Positions 52,410 through 61,585 of a stretch of DNA of 64,000 nt are shown one piece after another. A program made the position numbers and the translations under genes. The stretch lies in the NCBI RefSeq assembly GCF_000262465.1, contig NZ_CM001489.1, positions 5,494,741 through 5,558,740 on the forward strand, in the 5' to 3' direction. Under the pieces are notes generated by a model, which ran no database searches, was not told the origin of the DNA, and was given only the letters and a program-made list of their open reading frames with translations. Position 1 is the first letter of the stretch; every line of letters begins with the position of its first letter. The DNA is from Frankia sp. QA3 (lineage in GTDB: Bacteria > Actinomycetota > Actinomycetes > Frankiales > Frankiaceae).

Positions 52410-52992
52410 TCGCCGCCAGCGCCGACCACTCCCGGTCTGCGTCCGTCAGCGAGGTGGCGATGCGCTGCTGCAGGACGCCGACCTCGATGCGGGTGCCGTC
52501 GAACAGCTGGGCGCAGGAGGCCGCCGCCGCGGCGTAGTCGCGACCTCCTGCGTCGTAACGAGCCCGCGCGCCGGGGGTGGGCGGCACCGGAGCGGTGATC
52601 GCCGCCGCGCTGTCGGTACCGAGGGCGGCGCACGCGGGTTTCAGGGCGGCGCCGTTCTGCGCGGCGAGGTGGGAACGGACGGCGGCCACGTCCGCGGCCA
52701 CCCGTATCCGTAGCCCCTCGCTGCCGTGGTACCAGGACGCCAGCTCCGCGGCGTCGTTCACGCTGGACACCGGGACGGCCGGCATGGTGGCCGTCGGGGT
52801 GGGGGCGGGGGTGCTCGCGTGCGCGCCGCCGGCGGGCAGACCGGATGCCGGCTGCTCACCCCCGGTCAGCGTGGCCGCGCCGCCGCCGATGACCAGCGCG
52901 ATCGCGCCGAGGATGGCAAGCCGGCTGCCGATCGGGTTCTGCAACGGGTCCGGCTCGCGCAGCCAACCCGGCCGGCCGCCCCGCCGCGCCAT
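52366..52992 (-). CDS. Membrane-anchored hypothetical protein
   Basis: A 208-residue protein. One TM helix (LAILGAIALVIGGGAATLTGG, about 25-45) precedes a Thr/Pro linker and a helical outer domain (AAELASWYHGSEGLRIRVAADVAAVRSHL, CAALGTDSAAAI, AAAAASCAQLFDGTRIEVGVLQQRIATSL) with two Cys. GGAGGAGGAG precedes ATG 52992. No family recognised. Confidence 0.65.
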   Translation of the reverse strand: MARRGGRPGWLREPDPLQNPIGSRLAILGAIALVIGGGAATLTGGEQPASGLPAGGAHASTPAPTPTATMPAVPVSSVNDAAELASWYHGSEGLRIRVAADVAAVRSHLAAQNGAALKPACAALGTDSAAAITAPVPPTPGARARYDAGGRDYAAAAASCAQLFDGTRIEVGVLQQRIATSLTDADREWSALAAIIGQPMATAGPSTP

Positions 52993-53080
52993 GCCGCTCC
53001 TCCTCCACCCGTCCGGCCCCGACCCCCTACACGGCGCAAAGGTTATGCCGTGGGGGGTGGCCGGTCGGCGGCGGGGGCGC

Positions 53081-53482
53081 TCAGCAGTTGACGAGCTCGG
53101 GCTTCTGGTTGAGGACCTGCGCCTCGCGGGAGACGAACTGCCGGTACTGCTCCCCCCCGACCGCGTCGAGGCCGAACATTCCGACGCGGTGGCAGTTCTG
53201 GAACACGAGGGCCACGCCGAAATGCCGCTCCAGCGCCGAGCGGATGGAGGTGCTGGCCATCGCCCGCAGCAACTGGCCGCCCTCGGCGTCGGTGGGCGGC
53301 GTGCCGTCGAAGGCGGCGAAGTCCGATCCTGCGGCGCGGGCCGGCGCGAGCTCGGCCGCGAGCCGCTCGACCAGCTCGTAGGCGAACGGCAGCGAGGTGC
53401 GGACACAGTCCAGGAACGCCTCGTCGGTCAGCTCGCCGACACGGGCCGCCTCGACGAGCTGCGGGGTAACCGTGAGTGACAT
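53081..53482 (-). CDS. SCO5389-family protein
   Basis: A 133-residue cytosolic protein: MSLTVTPQLVEAARVGELTDEAFLDCVRTSLPFAYELVERL and FVSREAQVLNQKPELVNC match the small actinobacterial SCO5389 family of unknown function. Three Cys include a C-terminal one. ATG 53482. Divergent from the Fur-family gene; a Zur-like box lies 57 bases upstream. Confidence 0.85.
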   Translation of the reverse strand: MSLTVTPQLVEAARVGELTDEAFLDCVRTSLPFAYELVERLAAELAPARAAGSDFAAFDGTPPTDAEGGQLLRAMASTSIRSALERHFGVALVFQNCHRVGMFGLDAVGGEQYRQFVSREAQVLNQKPELVNC

Positions 53483-53538
53483 CGGAACCTCCAGGGGTCG
53501 TGGCGAGTCTGTCCTCGCCGTGATCCACCCTTCCGGAA

Positions 53539-53557
53539 ATGGAATCCATTGTCAATA
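53539..53557. promoter_or_regulatory. Weak Zur-like box
   Basis: ATGGAATCCATTGTCAATA matches 13 of 19 positions of the Zur consensus ATGAAAATCGTTTTCATTA, within an AT-rich patch between the SCO5389 gene and zur. Candidate site for autoregulation. Confidence 0.35.
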
Positions 53558-53736
53558 ACGTTGCCATCGGAGTGCCATCCTGGGCCGCCGGACGGCCCTG
53601 ACAGCGCGCGAAGGTGAGAAAATGAGACTGTGAAGCATCCCGAGCTGCGAAAATGCCGCGGCCCGGCCAGGTCGATGGCATCTCGGACCTCTGTGGCGTC
53701 TCGGACCACAGCGCGGACGTGGCGAAGGGAGTGTCG

Positions 53737-54273
53737 GTGAGCATCGCGGAGAACGAGACCAGATCGGCCGACGTGGACCCGTCCCCGTGGCCGGACCCCG
53801 GCGCCGCCGCCCCTGCCACCCCTGCGGCCGGCCGCGGCGGTGCGGCGGCCCGCGGCGCACCCGGCCGCGGCACGACGGTGCGCGCCACCCGGCAGGGTGA
53901 CGCGGTGTGCGCCGCCCTCGCCAAGACCGACGCCTTCACCAGTGCCCAGGACCTGCACGCCCTGCTGCGCGCGCAGGGCGCCGCGGTCGGGCTGACCACC
54001 GTGTACCGCCATCTGCAGGTACTGGTGGACCGGGGCGAGGTCGATATGATCCGTCGCGACGACGGCGAAACCGTCTACCGGCGCTGCGCCACCGAGGCAC
54101 ACCACCACCATCTGGTCTGCCGGGTCTGCGGGCGGACCGTGGAGATCGCCGGCCCGGAGATCGAGGCCTGGACCGCAGCGGTCGCCGACGCCGAGGGCTT
54201 CGTCGACGTCGAGCACACCGTGGAGATCTACGGCACGTGCGCCGACTGCGCGGCGGCGCCGGCCGCCTCCTGA
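53737..54273 (+). CDS. zur: Fur-family zinc regulator
   Basis: A 178-residue Fur-family repressor. The winged helix TSAQDLHALLRAQGAAVGLTTVYRHLQVLVDRGEVDMIRRDDGETVYRRC is followed by HHHHLVCRVCGRTVEIAG and a closing GTCADC. The two CxxC pairs form the structural zinc site and the His cluster the sensory site, as in actinobacterial Zur. An extra ~50-residue Ala/Gly/Pro N terminus is present. GTG 53737 follows AAGGGA; GTG 53731 possible. Confidence 0.85.
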   Translation: MSIAENETRSADVDPSPWPDPGAAAPATPAAGRGGAAARGAPGRGTTVRATRQGDAVCAALAKTDAFTSAQDLHALLRAQGAAVGLTTVYRHLQVLVDRGEVDMIRRDDGETVYRRCATEAHHHHLVCRVCGRTVEIAGPEIEAWTAAVADAEGFVDVEHTVEIYGTCADCAAAPAAS

Positions 54274-54291
54274 ACCATCACGGCTGAACCA

Positions 54292-55575
54292 TCACGGGGC
54301 GGTGGCCGCCAGGCCGGTGCAGCCACGCAGAGCGTTCCAGCCGGCAAGCGCCTGGCTGCCGGCGGCACCGCCCAGCGGTCGCGGCGCGCCACCCACGATC
54401 CGGGCGGGCACCCAGGTGGCGTCGGTGACCGCCCGGCCGGCCACGGTCAGCCGCAGCACCCCCGACTCGGTGTTGCGGCCGGCACCGGAGGAGTAGAAGA
54501 CGAAGTTCCCCAGGCCGTAGTCGACGTAGACGCCGTCGTCGGTCCAGCCCGCCCCGAGCAGGACGTGGGCGTGGCTGCCGACGACGACGTCCGCCCCGGC
54601 CGCGGCGAGCCGGGGGACCAGGGAACGCTGCGCGTCGCTGGGGCACTGCTGCTGTTCGACCCCCCAGTGCAGGAAGACGATGACGGTGTCCGCCCGCGAC
54701 CGTGCGCCCCGCACGGCGGCGACCAGCTTGTCGACCTCCTTCGCCGAGGCCAGGCCGGGCTTGTGCGGCCCGGCCGTCCAGGCGGGGATGAGCTCGTCGT
54801 CGAGGACCTGGGTCGCGCCGATGACGGCGATGCGCTGCCCCTTCACCGTCGTCGTGTACGGGGCGAAGGCGCTGGTGTCGTCCTCGCCGATACCGATGAC
54901 CGGGTAGTGGGCCTCGCGGGCGTGGCGCAGCGAGTCCTGCAGCCCGGTCAGGCCGTAGTCCATGCCGTGGTTGTTTGCCATGGTCACGACGTCGATACCG
55001 GCCGCGCGCACCGCCTCGAACGCGGTGGCCGGGGCACGGAAGGTGAACTCCTTCGGCGCCGGGGTGCCGCCGTCGGTCACCGCGGTCTCCAGGTTCGCGA
55101 CCGCGAGGTCCGCCGCGGACAGGGTCGCCGAGATCGGCCCGATCGCTGTGGCGGGATCGGCCGCGAGGCGCTGGCCGGGCGCCCCGGCGAAGTGGATGTC
55201 ACCGCCGAACGCGATCGTGACCGGCTGCCCCGTCGGCCGCCGCGGACCGTTCCCGACCGGGCTGGTCCCATCCGCCGCACCGGCGCCACCGGCCGTTCCA
55301 GCCGCGCCCGGGGCGGGCGTGGAGCCAGTCCCACCGGGGCGGGCCGCCGCGGCGGTCGCGCCGGTGGGCGCTGGGGTCGGATCCGCGTCGTCGCCGTACG
55401 GCATCGAGCAGGCGACGAGCCCGACCAGCAGGACTCCGGCCGTGCCGAGGGCCAACCCCGCGGCCCCCGACCGCCCCCCGGTCAACCGCCGTCCGGTCAA
55501 CCGCCGCCCGGTCAACCGCCGCCCGGTCAACCGCCGTCCGGTCAACCGCCGCGCGAACCCCCCGCCCCCGCCCAT
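54292..55575 (-). CDS. CapA-family metallophosphatase-like lipoprotein
   Basis: A 427-residue protein. The N terminus is a run of RRLTG repeats, then a hydrophobic segment with lipobox-like LVAC. The CapA/PGA_cap domain (about 115-400) has VTIAFGGDIHFAGAPG, ADLAVANLETAVTDGG, MANNHGMDYG, VIVFLHWGVEQQQCPS and DVVVGSHAHVLLGA, the metal-ligand motifs of this calcineurin-like family. Related proteins act in poly-gamma-glutamate capsule synthesis; no pgs genes are nearby, so the role is open. Confidence 0.85.
   Translation of the reverse strand: MGGGGGFARRLTGRRLTGRRLTGRRLTGRRLTGGRSGAAGLALGTAGVLLVGLVACSMPYGDDADPTPAPTGATAAAARPGGTGSTPAPGAAGTAGGAGAADGTSPVGNGPRRPTGQPVTIAFGGDIHFAGAPGQRLAADPATAIGPISATLSAADLAVANLETAVTDGGTPAPKEFTFRAPATAFEAVRAAGIDVVTMANNHGMDYGLTGLQDSLRHAREAHYPVIGIGEDDTSAFAPYTTTVKGQRIAVIGATQVLDDELIPAWTAGPHKPGLASAKEVDKLVAAVRGARSRADTVIVFLHWGVEQQQCPSDAQRSLVPRLAAAGADVVVGSHAHVLLGAGWTDDGVYVDYGLGNFVFYSSGAGRNTESGVLRLTVAGRAVTDATWVPARIVGGAPRPLGGAAGSQALAGWNALRGCTGLAATAP
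55481..55555 (-). repeat. 15-bp array encoding RRLTG in capA-like gene
   Basis: Five consecutive 15-bp units (GTCAACCGCCGTCCG type, plus strand) give (RRLTG)4-5 plus a partial, in the N-terminal cytosolic segment. The positive charge precedes the export helix. Confidence 0.93.
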
Positions 55576-55641
55576 GCCGCGTTCCTCCGTCCGACGACCC
55601 CGTCCGGCAAGCCTCGCCGACCGGACAGCGCCGGGCCAGCG

Positions 55642-55711
55642 GACGTCACAGGGCCGACAGACGTCACAGGCCGACAGACGTCACAGGGCGACAGCCGTCA
55701 CAGGGCCGACA
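55642..55711. repeat. Four imperfect units with GACGTCAC core
   Basis: Units of 17-18 bp, GACGTCACAGGGCCGACA type, at 55642, 55660, 55677 and 55694 (the last starts GCCGTCAC). They span the end of the LLM gene and the leader of the CapA gene. Because unit length varies and most lies outside coding sequence, a regulatory or recombination origin is possible. Confidence 0.85.
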
Positions 55712-56627
55712 GCGCCGGCGCCAGCTCGCGCCACTGCCGGCGGGGCAGCCCGCGGCGGTCGAAGTCCAGGACCTGCACGGCGACCTGGTCGGCCCCGGCG
55801 TCGAGATGCTCCTTGACCCGGCCGAGCAGGACGTCCGGGTCGCCCCAGGGGACGATCGTGTCGACCAGGCGGTCGGAACCCGCGCCCGCGAGGTCGTCGT
55901 CGTCGAACCCGAACCGGCGCAGGTTGGACGTGTAGTTCGGCAGCCGCAGGTAGGACCCGGTGTGCCGGCGTGCCAGCTCCCGGGCCTGCTCGGGCTCGTT
56001 GTGCAGGACGAACGCCTGCTCGGGGACGAGCAGCTTGTCCGGGCCGAGGATCTCCCGGGCCACCGCGGTGTGCTCGGGCGGGACGAAGTAGGTGTGCGCG
56101 CCGTCGGCGCGATCGCGGGCGAGGCCCAGCATCTTCGGCCCGAGCGCGGCGAGGACCCGGGGCGGCAGTTCGGCCGGTGCCACCGCCCGGTACTGCTCGG
56201 CGGCCATCCGGTCCATCTCGTCGAGGTAGGCCGCCATCTGCGCCAGCGGCCGGGTGTAAGGGGCGCCCCGGATGTGCATCAGCTCGGCGTGGGAGACGCC
56301 CAGCCCGAGCAGGAAGCGGCTGGGGAACGCCTCCGCGAGGGCGAGCTGCGCGGCGGTCATCGTCAGCGGGTTGCGGGCGAGGATCTGCGCGATCCCGGTC
56401 GCGATCGTGATCCGCGAGGTGGCCGCGAGGGCGAGGCTCGCGGTGACCAGGACCTCCCGGCCCTTGACCTCACCGGTCCACAGCGTCGGGTAGCCGAGTT
56501 CGTCGAGCTCGGCGATGGCCTCCCGCACGACGCCGGCCGGGGAGAAGTCGAACTGCCCGCTCCAGACGCCGACCTTCCCGATGTCGCGGCGGGCCGGCGG
56601 GCGGGACACGTCCTGGGCACTCGTCAC
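55698..56627 (-). CDS. LLM-class F420-dependent oxidoreductase
   Basis: A 309-residue TIM-barrel oxidoreductase. KVGVWSGQFDFSPAGVVREAIAELDELGYPTLWTGEVKGREVLVTASLALAATSRITIATGIAQI and FPSRFLLGLGVSHAELM are typical of the F420-dependent luciferase-like family. The N-terminal GTG 56627 has no strong ribosome site. Substrate unknown. Divergent from the dehydrogenase operon. Confidence 0.85.
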   Translation of the reverse strand: MTSAQDVSRPPARRDIGKVGVWSGQFDFSPAGVVREAIAELDELGYPTLWTGEVKGREVLVTASLALAATSRITIATGIAQILARNPLTMTAAQLALAEAFPSRFLLGLGVSHAELMHIRGAPYTRPLAQMAAYLDEMDRMAAEQYRAVAPAELPPRVLAALGPKMLGLARDRADGAHTYFVPPEHTAVAREILGPDKLLVPEQAFVLHNEPEQARELARRHTGSYLRLPNYTSNLRRFGFDDDDLAGAGSDRLVDTIVPWGDPDVLLGRVKEHLDAGADQVAVQVLDFDRRGLPRRQWRELAPALSAL

Positions 56628-56741
56628 CGCGACACCGTACCGACCCGGGGCCCGGCACCGAGCCGATAGGCGTGACCACCCGGCGCGGCGGACCGGCAGA
56701 TCGGGTTGCCGGCCTCCGTCCAAGGTCTATCGTTGCCGAGT

Positions 56742-58064
56742 GTGACGGAGCTCATGCAGCTACTCACTCCGGCCGGTCAGCGGATCACCGTCGCGTCCCG
56801 GGCCAGGACGCCCGAACCGGACGCGGCGCCCGCGGCCACGCCCGACCCGCCGGCGGACACGCCGCCCGCGGCCGGGAATGCGCCGCCGGCGGCCGGCCCG
56901 GACGCCGGCCCGCCGGGCGGGGAGCTCACCGCCGTCGACATCGAACTGCCCGCGTACGTCGCCGACCTCACCGACGACGAGCTGTTCGGCCTGTACCGGG
57001 ACATGGTGCTGGTCCGACGCATGGACGAGGAGGCGACCAGCCTGCAGCGGCAGGGCGAGCTCGGGTTGTGGGCGAGCCTGCGCGGCCAGGAGGCTGCGCA
57101 GGTCGGGTCCGGCCGGGCGCTCGGGCGCGACGACATGGCGTTCCCGTCCTACCGCGAGCACGGGGTGGCCTGGTGCCGCGGCGTCGACCCGGCGGCGGTC
57201 CTGGCCATCTTCCGCGGCGTCAACCTCGGCGGCTGGGATCCGGCCACGCACGGCTTCGCCCTCTACTCGATCGTCGTCGGTTCGCAGACGCTGCACGCCA
57301 CCGGCTACGCGATGGGGATGACCCGGGACCGCTCCCCCGGCGCCGCGATCGTCTACTTCGGGGACGGCGCGTCCAGCGAGGGGGACGTCAACGAGGCGTT
57401 CGGCTGGGCGAGCGTGTTCGCCGCCCCGGTGGTGTTCTTCTGCCAGAACAACCAGTGGGCCATCTCGGAGCCGGCCCGCCGGCAGAGCCGGACCGAGATC
57501 TTCCACCGGGCGACCGGCTTCGGCTTCCCCAGCGTGCGCGTCGACGGCAACGACGTGCTGGCGTGCCTCGCCGTGACCCGGTGGGCGCTGGCGACCGCGC
57601 GGGCCGGCCGCGGGCCGGTGCTCGTCGAGGCGGTGACCTACCGGATGGGCGCGCACACGACGGCCGATGACCCCACCCGCTACCGGTCACCGGCCGAGCT
57701 CGAGGTGTGGGGCCGACGCGATCCGCTGGACCGGATGCGCGCCCACCTTACGGCCCGCGACTTGTTGGGTGAGGAGCGTGACCGACATCTGGCTCTTGAG
57801 GCCGACACCTTCGCCCACGAGCTGCGCGCCCGCTGTACGGCGATGCTCGATCCGGATCCGATCAGCCTGTTCGACCACGTGCAGGTCGCCGAGAATGGGC
57901 TCGTGGCGGCGCAGCGCTCGGCGTTCGCGGCGACGCTCGATACGGGCGACGGTGGGACGGAGAACCGGCTCGGTCTGGAAGATCGACTCGACGTGAGGGA
58001 TGGGCTCGACATGAAGGGTGGACTCGTGACGGGCGAGACGCGCATACCCGGGGAGACGTGGTGA
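56742..58064 (+). CDS. 2-oxo acid dehydrogenase E1 alpha subunit
   Basis: A 440-residue thiamin-diphosphate enzyme subunit, branched-chain or pyruvate type. LYRDMVLVRRMDEEATSLQRQGELGLWASLRGQEAAQVGS, FPSYREHG, and the ThDP motif GDGASSEGDVNEAFGWASVFAAPVVFFCQNN are clear. A Pro/Ala-rich ~70-residue N terminus and a C-terminal repeat-like LGLEDRLDVRDGLDMKGGL are additions. GTG 56742 start. It overlaps E1 beta by GTGA. Confidence 0.93.
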   Translation: MTELMQLLTPAGQRITVASRARTPEPDAAPAATPDPPADTPPAAGNAPPAAGPDAGPPGGELTAVDIELPAYVADLTDDELFGLYRDMVLVRRMDEEATSLQRQGELGLWASLRGQEAAQVGSGRALGRDDMAFPSYREHGVAWCRGVDPAAVLAIFRGVNLGGWDPATHGFALYSIVVGSQTLHATGYAMGMTRDRSPGAAIVYFGDGASSEGDVNEAFGWASVFAAPVVFFCQNNQWAISEPARRQSRTEIFHRATGFGFPSVRVDGNDVLACLAVTRWALATARAGRGPVLVEAVTYRMGAHTTADDPTRYRSPAELEVWGRRDPLDRMRAHLTARDLLGEERDRHLALEADTFAHELRARCTAMLDPDPISLFDHVQVAENGLVAAQRSAFAATLDTGDGGTENRLGLEDRLDVRDGLDMKGGLVTGETRIPGETW

Positions 58065-59134
58065 CCAGCGGAGCCGTCATCGCCGGCGAGCAGCACGCCG
58101 GCGTCGGTGGTGAGCGGACCGGCGAGCCGGCCAGCCCCGCGCCGATCACCCTCGCGAAGGCGTTGAACCTGGGCCTGCGCTCGGCGATGGCGGCCGACCC
58201 CAAGGTCGTCGTGATGGGCGAGGACGTCGGCACCCTCGGCGGCGTGTTCCGAGTGACCGACGGCCTGCAGAAGGAGTTCGGCGAGGCCCGCGTCATCGAC
58301 ACCCCGCTGGCCGAGTCGGCGATCGTCGGGACCGCGATCGGGCTGGCCATGCGCGGCTACCGGCCGGTCTGCGAGATCCAGTTCGACGGCTTCGTCTACC
58401 CCGCGTTCGACCAGATCGTCAGCCAGCTCGCGAAGCTGCACTACCGCTCCGCCGGACGGATCCGGCTGCCGGTGACGATCCGCATTCCGTTCGGCGGCGG
58501 CATCGGCGCCGTCGAACACCACAGCGAGTCCCCGGAGGCGTATTTCTGCCACACCGCGGGGCTGAAGGTCGTCGCCTGCTCGAACCCGGTCGACGCCCAC
58601 CAGATGATCCAGCAGGCGATCCGCTCCGACGACCCGGTCATCTTCCTGGAGCCGAAGCGGCGGTACTGGGAGAAGGCGGTGGTGGACCCCCGGCCGCTGG
58701 GCGAACTGGCCGCGGACGCGACCACCGGCCTGCACAGCAGCGCGGTGGTGCGCGCGGGCACCGACGCGACCCTGGTCGGCTACGGCCCGACGGTGCGGAC
58801 CTGCCTGGACGCCGCCGAGGTCAGCGCGGCCGACGAGGGCCGGTCGTTGGAGGTCGTCGACCTGCGCTCGTTGTCCCCCCTCGACCTCGAACCGGTGCTC
58901 GCGTCCGTGCGGCGGACCGGGCGGCTGGTCGTGGTGCACGAGGCGCCGTCGAACGTCTCGGTCTCCGCCGAGGTCGCCGCGCGCGTCACCGAGCAGGCGT
59001 TCTACTCGCTGGAGGCGCCGGTGCTGCGGGTCACCGGGTTCGACACCCCCTACCCTCCCGCCCGCCTGGAGGACCATTACCTGCCCGACGTCGACCGCAT
59101 CCTCGACGCGGTGGACCGGTCCTTCGGCTACTGA
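58061..59134 (+). CDS. 2-oxo acid dehydrogenase E1 beta subunit
   Basis: A 357-residue partner of E1 alpha. ITLAKALNLGLRSAMAADPKVVVMGEDVGTLGGVFRVTDGL, FGEARVIDTPLAESAIVGTAIGLAMRGYRPVCEIQF and GIGAVEHHSESPEAYF fit the transketolase-like beta chain of branched-chain 2-oxo acid dehydrogenase. The start GTG overlaps the upstream stop. The complex decarboxylates 2-oxo acids and passes acyl groups to E2. Confidence 0.94.
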   Translation: MTSGAVIAGEQHAGVGGERTGEPASPAPITLAKALNLGLRSAMAADPKVVVMGEDVGTLGGVFRVTDGLQKEFGEARVIDTPLAESAIVGTAIGLAMRGYRPVCEIQFDGFVYPAFDQIVSQLAKLHYRSAGRIRLPVTIRIPFGGGIGAVEHHSESPEAYFCHTAGLKVVACSNPVDAHQMIQQAIRSDDPVIFLEPKRRYWEKAVVDPRPLGELAADATTGLHSSAVVRAGTDATLVGYGPTVRTCLDAAEVSAADEGRSLEVVDLRSLSPLDLEPVLASVRRTGRLVVVHEAPSNVSVSAEVAARVTEQAFYSLEAPVLRVTGFDTPYPPARLEDHYLPDVDRILDAVDRSFGY

Positions 59135-59165
59135 CCCGCCCGCGCTATCCGAACTGGGGTTCCCC

Positions 59166-60614
59166 GTGACGCAGCGACAGTTCCGGCTCCCTGACCTGGG
59201 CGAGGGTCTGACCGACGCGGACATCGTCCGATGGCTCGTCCAGGTCGGCGACTCCGTCACGGTGAACCAGCCGCTCGTGGAGGTGGAGACCGCCAAGGCG
59301 GTGGTCGAGATCCCAAGCCCGTTCGCCGGGGTCCTGGTCGAGATCCATGGCGAAGAGGGCAGCGCCCTGGCCGTGGGCGCCCCGCTGCTGACGATCCGGA
59401 CGGCCGACGCCGGGCAGCCGGACGGTGAGCCCGCGGACGCGGCCCCGGCCCTGCCAACGGCCGCCCCCGGGCCCGGCGACGGCCCGGCGGGCAACCGCCG
59501 GCTGCCGGCCTCCCGCGACGGCGGTGGCGGCGGCGGTGAGCGCACGCCGGTACTCGTCGGCTACGGGCCGCGCCAGGGCCAGCCGCGTCGACGCAGTCCC
59601 CGCCGCCCGCCCGCCCCGGGGCCCGCCCGCGGGAACGGACCGGGGCGGGCGGGCGGCGCGGTGCTCGCCAAGCCGCCCGTCCGTAAGCTGGCTCGCGACC
59701 TCGGCGTGGATCTCGCCGGGATCGCCGGCACCGGCCCGGACGGCACGATCAGCCGGGACGACGTCCAGGCCGCCGTGCGCACCGCCGCCCGGGCGATGCC
59801 CGCCGCGACCCCGGCGGCGCAGCCAACCGCGCCGGACGCGGCGCCGCCCGGCCCCCGGCGGGTCGGCGCGGTCCCGGCCGACGCGGCCTTCTCCCCCGCG
59901 ACCGGGGCCTGGCACGTGCCCGTCACCGGGGTGCGGCGGTCGATGGCGCAGGCCATGGTCGCGAGCGTCGCCGCCGCGCCGCACGTCACCGAGTTCCTCA
60001 GCGTCGACGTGACCGCCACCATGGCCGCACGCGACCGTGTGGCGGCGCTGCCCGAATTCGCCGACATCAAGGTCACACCGCTGCTTTTCGTCGCCAAGGC
60101 CCTGCTCGTCGCCGCGCGCCGGCATCCGATGATCAATTCTCGTTGGATCGAGGACGGTGGCGCGGGCCGGGCGGAGATCCAGGTTCTCGACCGGGTGAAC
60201 CTGGGCATCGCCGTGGCGGGGCCGCGCGGGCTCGTCGTGCCGAACATCCCCGACGCGGGCCGGCTCGATCTCGTCGGCCTCGCGCGGGCGCTGGCGGGGC
60301 TCACCGGGTCGGCCCGGGCGGACCGGCTCGACCCGGCGAATCTTCGCGGCGGGACCATCACCATCACCAACGTGGGGGTGCTCGGCGTCGACGTCGGAAC
60401 GCCGATCCTGAACCCGCCCGAGGCCGCCATACTTGCTCTGGGTTCGATCCGTCCGACGCCCTGGGTACATGACGGTCAGCTCACGGTGCGTACGGTGGTG
60501 CAGCTCGCCCTGTCCTTCGATCACCGCATCGTGGACGGGGAACTGGGTGCCGCGGTGCTCGCGGACGTGGGCGCAGTGCTGACGGATCCCACGCTCGCCC
60601 TCGCCTGGTCGTGA
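59166..60614 (+). CDS. 2-oxo acid dehydrogenase E2 (dihydrolipoyl acyltransferase)
   Basis: A 482-residue E2. The lipoyl domain has Lys44 in VETAKAVVEIPSP. The E1/E3-binding domain (about 165-205) is PPVRKLARDLGVDLAGIAGTGPDGTISRDDV. The catalytic domain ends LSFDHRIVDG, with the acyl-transfer His near residue 453. Linkers are Gly/Pro/Arg-rich. GTG 59166. Third gene of the operon; E3 (lipoamide dehydrogenase) is not in the window. Confidence 0.94.
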   Translation: MTQRQFRLPDLGEGLTDADIVRWLVQVGDSVTVNQPLVEVETAKAVVEIPSPFAGVLVEIHGEEGSALAVGAPLLTIRTADAGQPDGEPADAAPALPTAAPGPGDGPAGNRRLPASRDGGGGGGERTPVLVGYGPRQGQPRRRSPRRPPAPGPARGNGPGRAGGAVLAKPPVRKLARDLGVDLAGIAGTGPDGTISRDDVQAAVRTAARAMPAATPAAQPTAPDAAPPGPRRVGAVPADAAFSPATGAWHVPVTGVRRSMAQAMVASVAAAPHVTEFLSVDVTATMAARDRVAALPEFADIKVTPLLFVAKALLVAARRHPMINSRWIEDGGAGRAEIQVLDRVNLGIAVAGPRGLVVPNIPDAGRLDLVGLARALAGLTGSARADRLDPANLRGGTITITNVGVLGVDVGTPILNPPEAAILALGSIRPTPWVHDGQLTVRTVVQLALSFDHRIVDGELGAAVLADVGAVLTDPTLALAWS

Positions 60615-60734
60615 TCGACTCATCGGATCCACCAGCTCGCCACAAAGCACGCGAGAGGGGCGCACAACGGCGCACAGTCGGCCCCCTGGTACGGTTGCGC
60701 CTCTGACCGGCTTCCGGCACAAAGAGGTGGAACC

Positions 60735-60971
60735 ATGACGCGAGTGGAGGCACTTCAGGCCGCGGACGAGTTCGTCGCCAAGGTTCTGACCTCCGCCAAC
60801 TCCAGCGGCCGGTTCACCGGCACGCTGAACCTGGCCGAACGGGTAGACCTCACCCTCCGGGTGGCCCGGTTCCTCCTGGAGGGGCAGTCCTCCTCGGACA
60901 CCGACGACCTGCTGAAGCGGGACATGCGCAACGAACTGGACCAGGCCTTCCCGCCGCTGCGCACGTCCTGA
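60735..60971 (+). CDS. Small conserved hypothetical protein
   Basis: A 78-residue acidic, helical protein (RVEALQAADEFVAKVLTSA, ERVDLTLRVARFLLEG, DDLLKRDMRNELDQAF). GAGGTGG precedes ATG 60735. No membrane helix. I do not recognise the family. It may continue the E2 transcript, 120 bases away. Confidence 0.6.
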   Translation: MTRVEALQAADEFVAKVLTSANSSGRFTGTLNLAERVDLTLRVARFLLEGQSSSDTDDLLKRDMRNELDQAFPPLRTS

Positions 60972-61081
60972 CGCCGACCCCGGACGAACAAGCCGCCCGG
61001 ACCGGTCTCCCGAGCCCGGATCACGGGCCGTTGGGGAACCGGGCCAGGCGGCGGACGGACGGACCGGTAGGAGATCAGAGC

Positions 61082-61474
61082 TCACCGCCGCGACGCGGGA
61101 CGCTCCTCGTTGCCGACGTGCACGACCGGCTGCGGCTCGGGGTCCGTCTCCGGGTGGCGCGAGGAGTTCAGCTTGCGGTCCTCCTCGGGTGTGAGGTCCG
61201 GCTCACGCCGACGCGGCGCCTCGTAGGGAGTGACGGGGTCGACGAGGACCGTGTCGTCCATCGAGATGGGAGTGGGCACGCCACTCTCCACGGACTCCTC
61301 GACGATCTTCCGGCGCCACTGGTTCTGGTACAGCGTGATGCCGAGACCGATGGCGCTGACCAGCATCATGATGAGGCCCACCATGTCGAGGTCGAGCCCG
61401 GAGGGATCGGAGCGGACGGCGAAGGCGAGGATGGCGCCGAGGGCGAAGAAGGTGAGGCTCAACGGGATTCCCAT
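61082..61474 (-). CDS. DUF6458-family membrane protein
   Basis: A 130-residue protein with two TM helices: MGIPLSLTFFALGAILAFAV and LDLDMVGLIMMLVSAIGLGITLY, the DUF6458 pattern. A hydrophilic tail follows (RREPDLTPEEDRKLN). ATG 61474. Inner membrane, function unknown. Confidence 0.8.
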   Translation of the reverse strand: MGIPLSLTFFALGAILAFAVRSDPSGLDLDMVGLIMMLVSAIGLGITLYQNQWRRKIVEESVESGVPTPISMDDTVLVDPVTPYEAPRRREPDLTPEEDRKLNSSRHPETDPEPQPVVHVGNEERPASRR

Positions 61475-61526
61475 GCCCGCCCATCTACCCTCGGATCCGC
61501 CCAATACAACCCCGCCGGGACGGCAA

Positions 61527-61566
61527 TTGCCACGGACCGCGCGAGGCCTCCCGCGATCCGTGGCAA
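61527..61566 (-). terminator. Terminator of the acyl-CoA dehydrogenase gene
   Basis: Ten-bp perfect stem TTGCCACGGA (61527-61536) and TCCGTGGCAA (61557-61566), 20-base loop with further GC pairing, 20 bases beyond the minus-strand stop at 61586. Confidence 0.75.
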
Positions 61567-61585
61567 CCCGTGTGGATCATCGGGG

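Noticed and set aside
59145..61085. 646-codon minus-strand frame under the E2 gene
   Set aside because: Shadow of the E2 coding sequence; no motif, and E2 is unambiguous.
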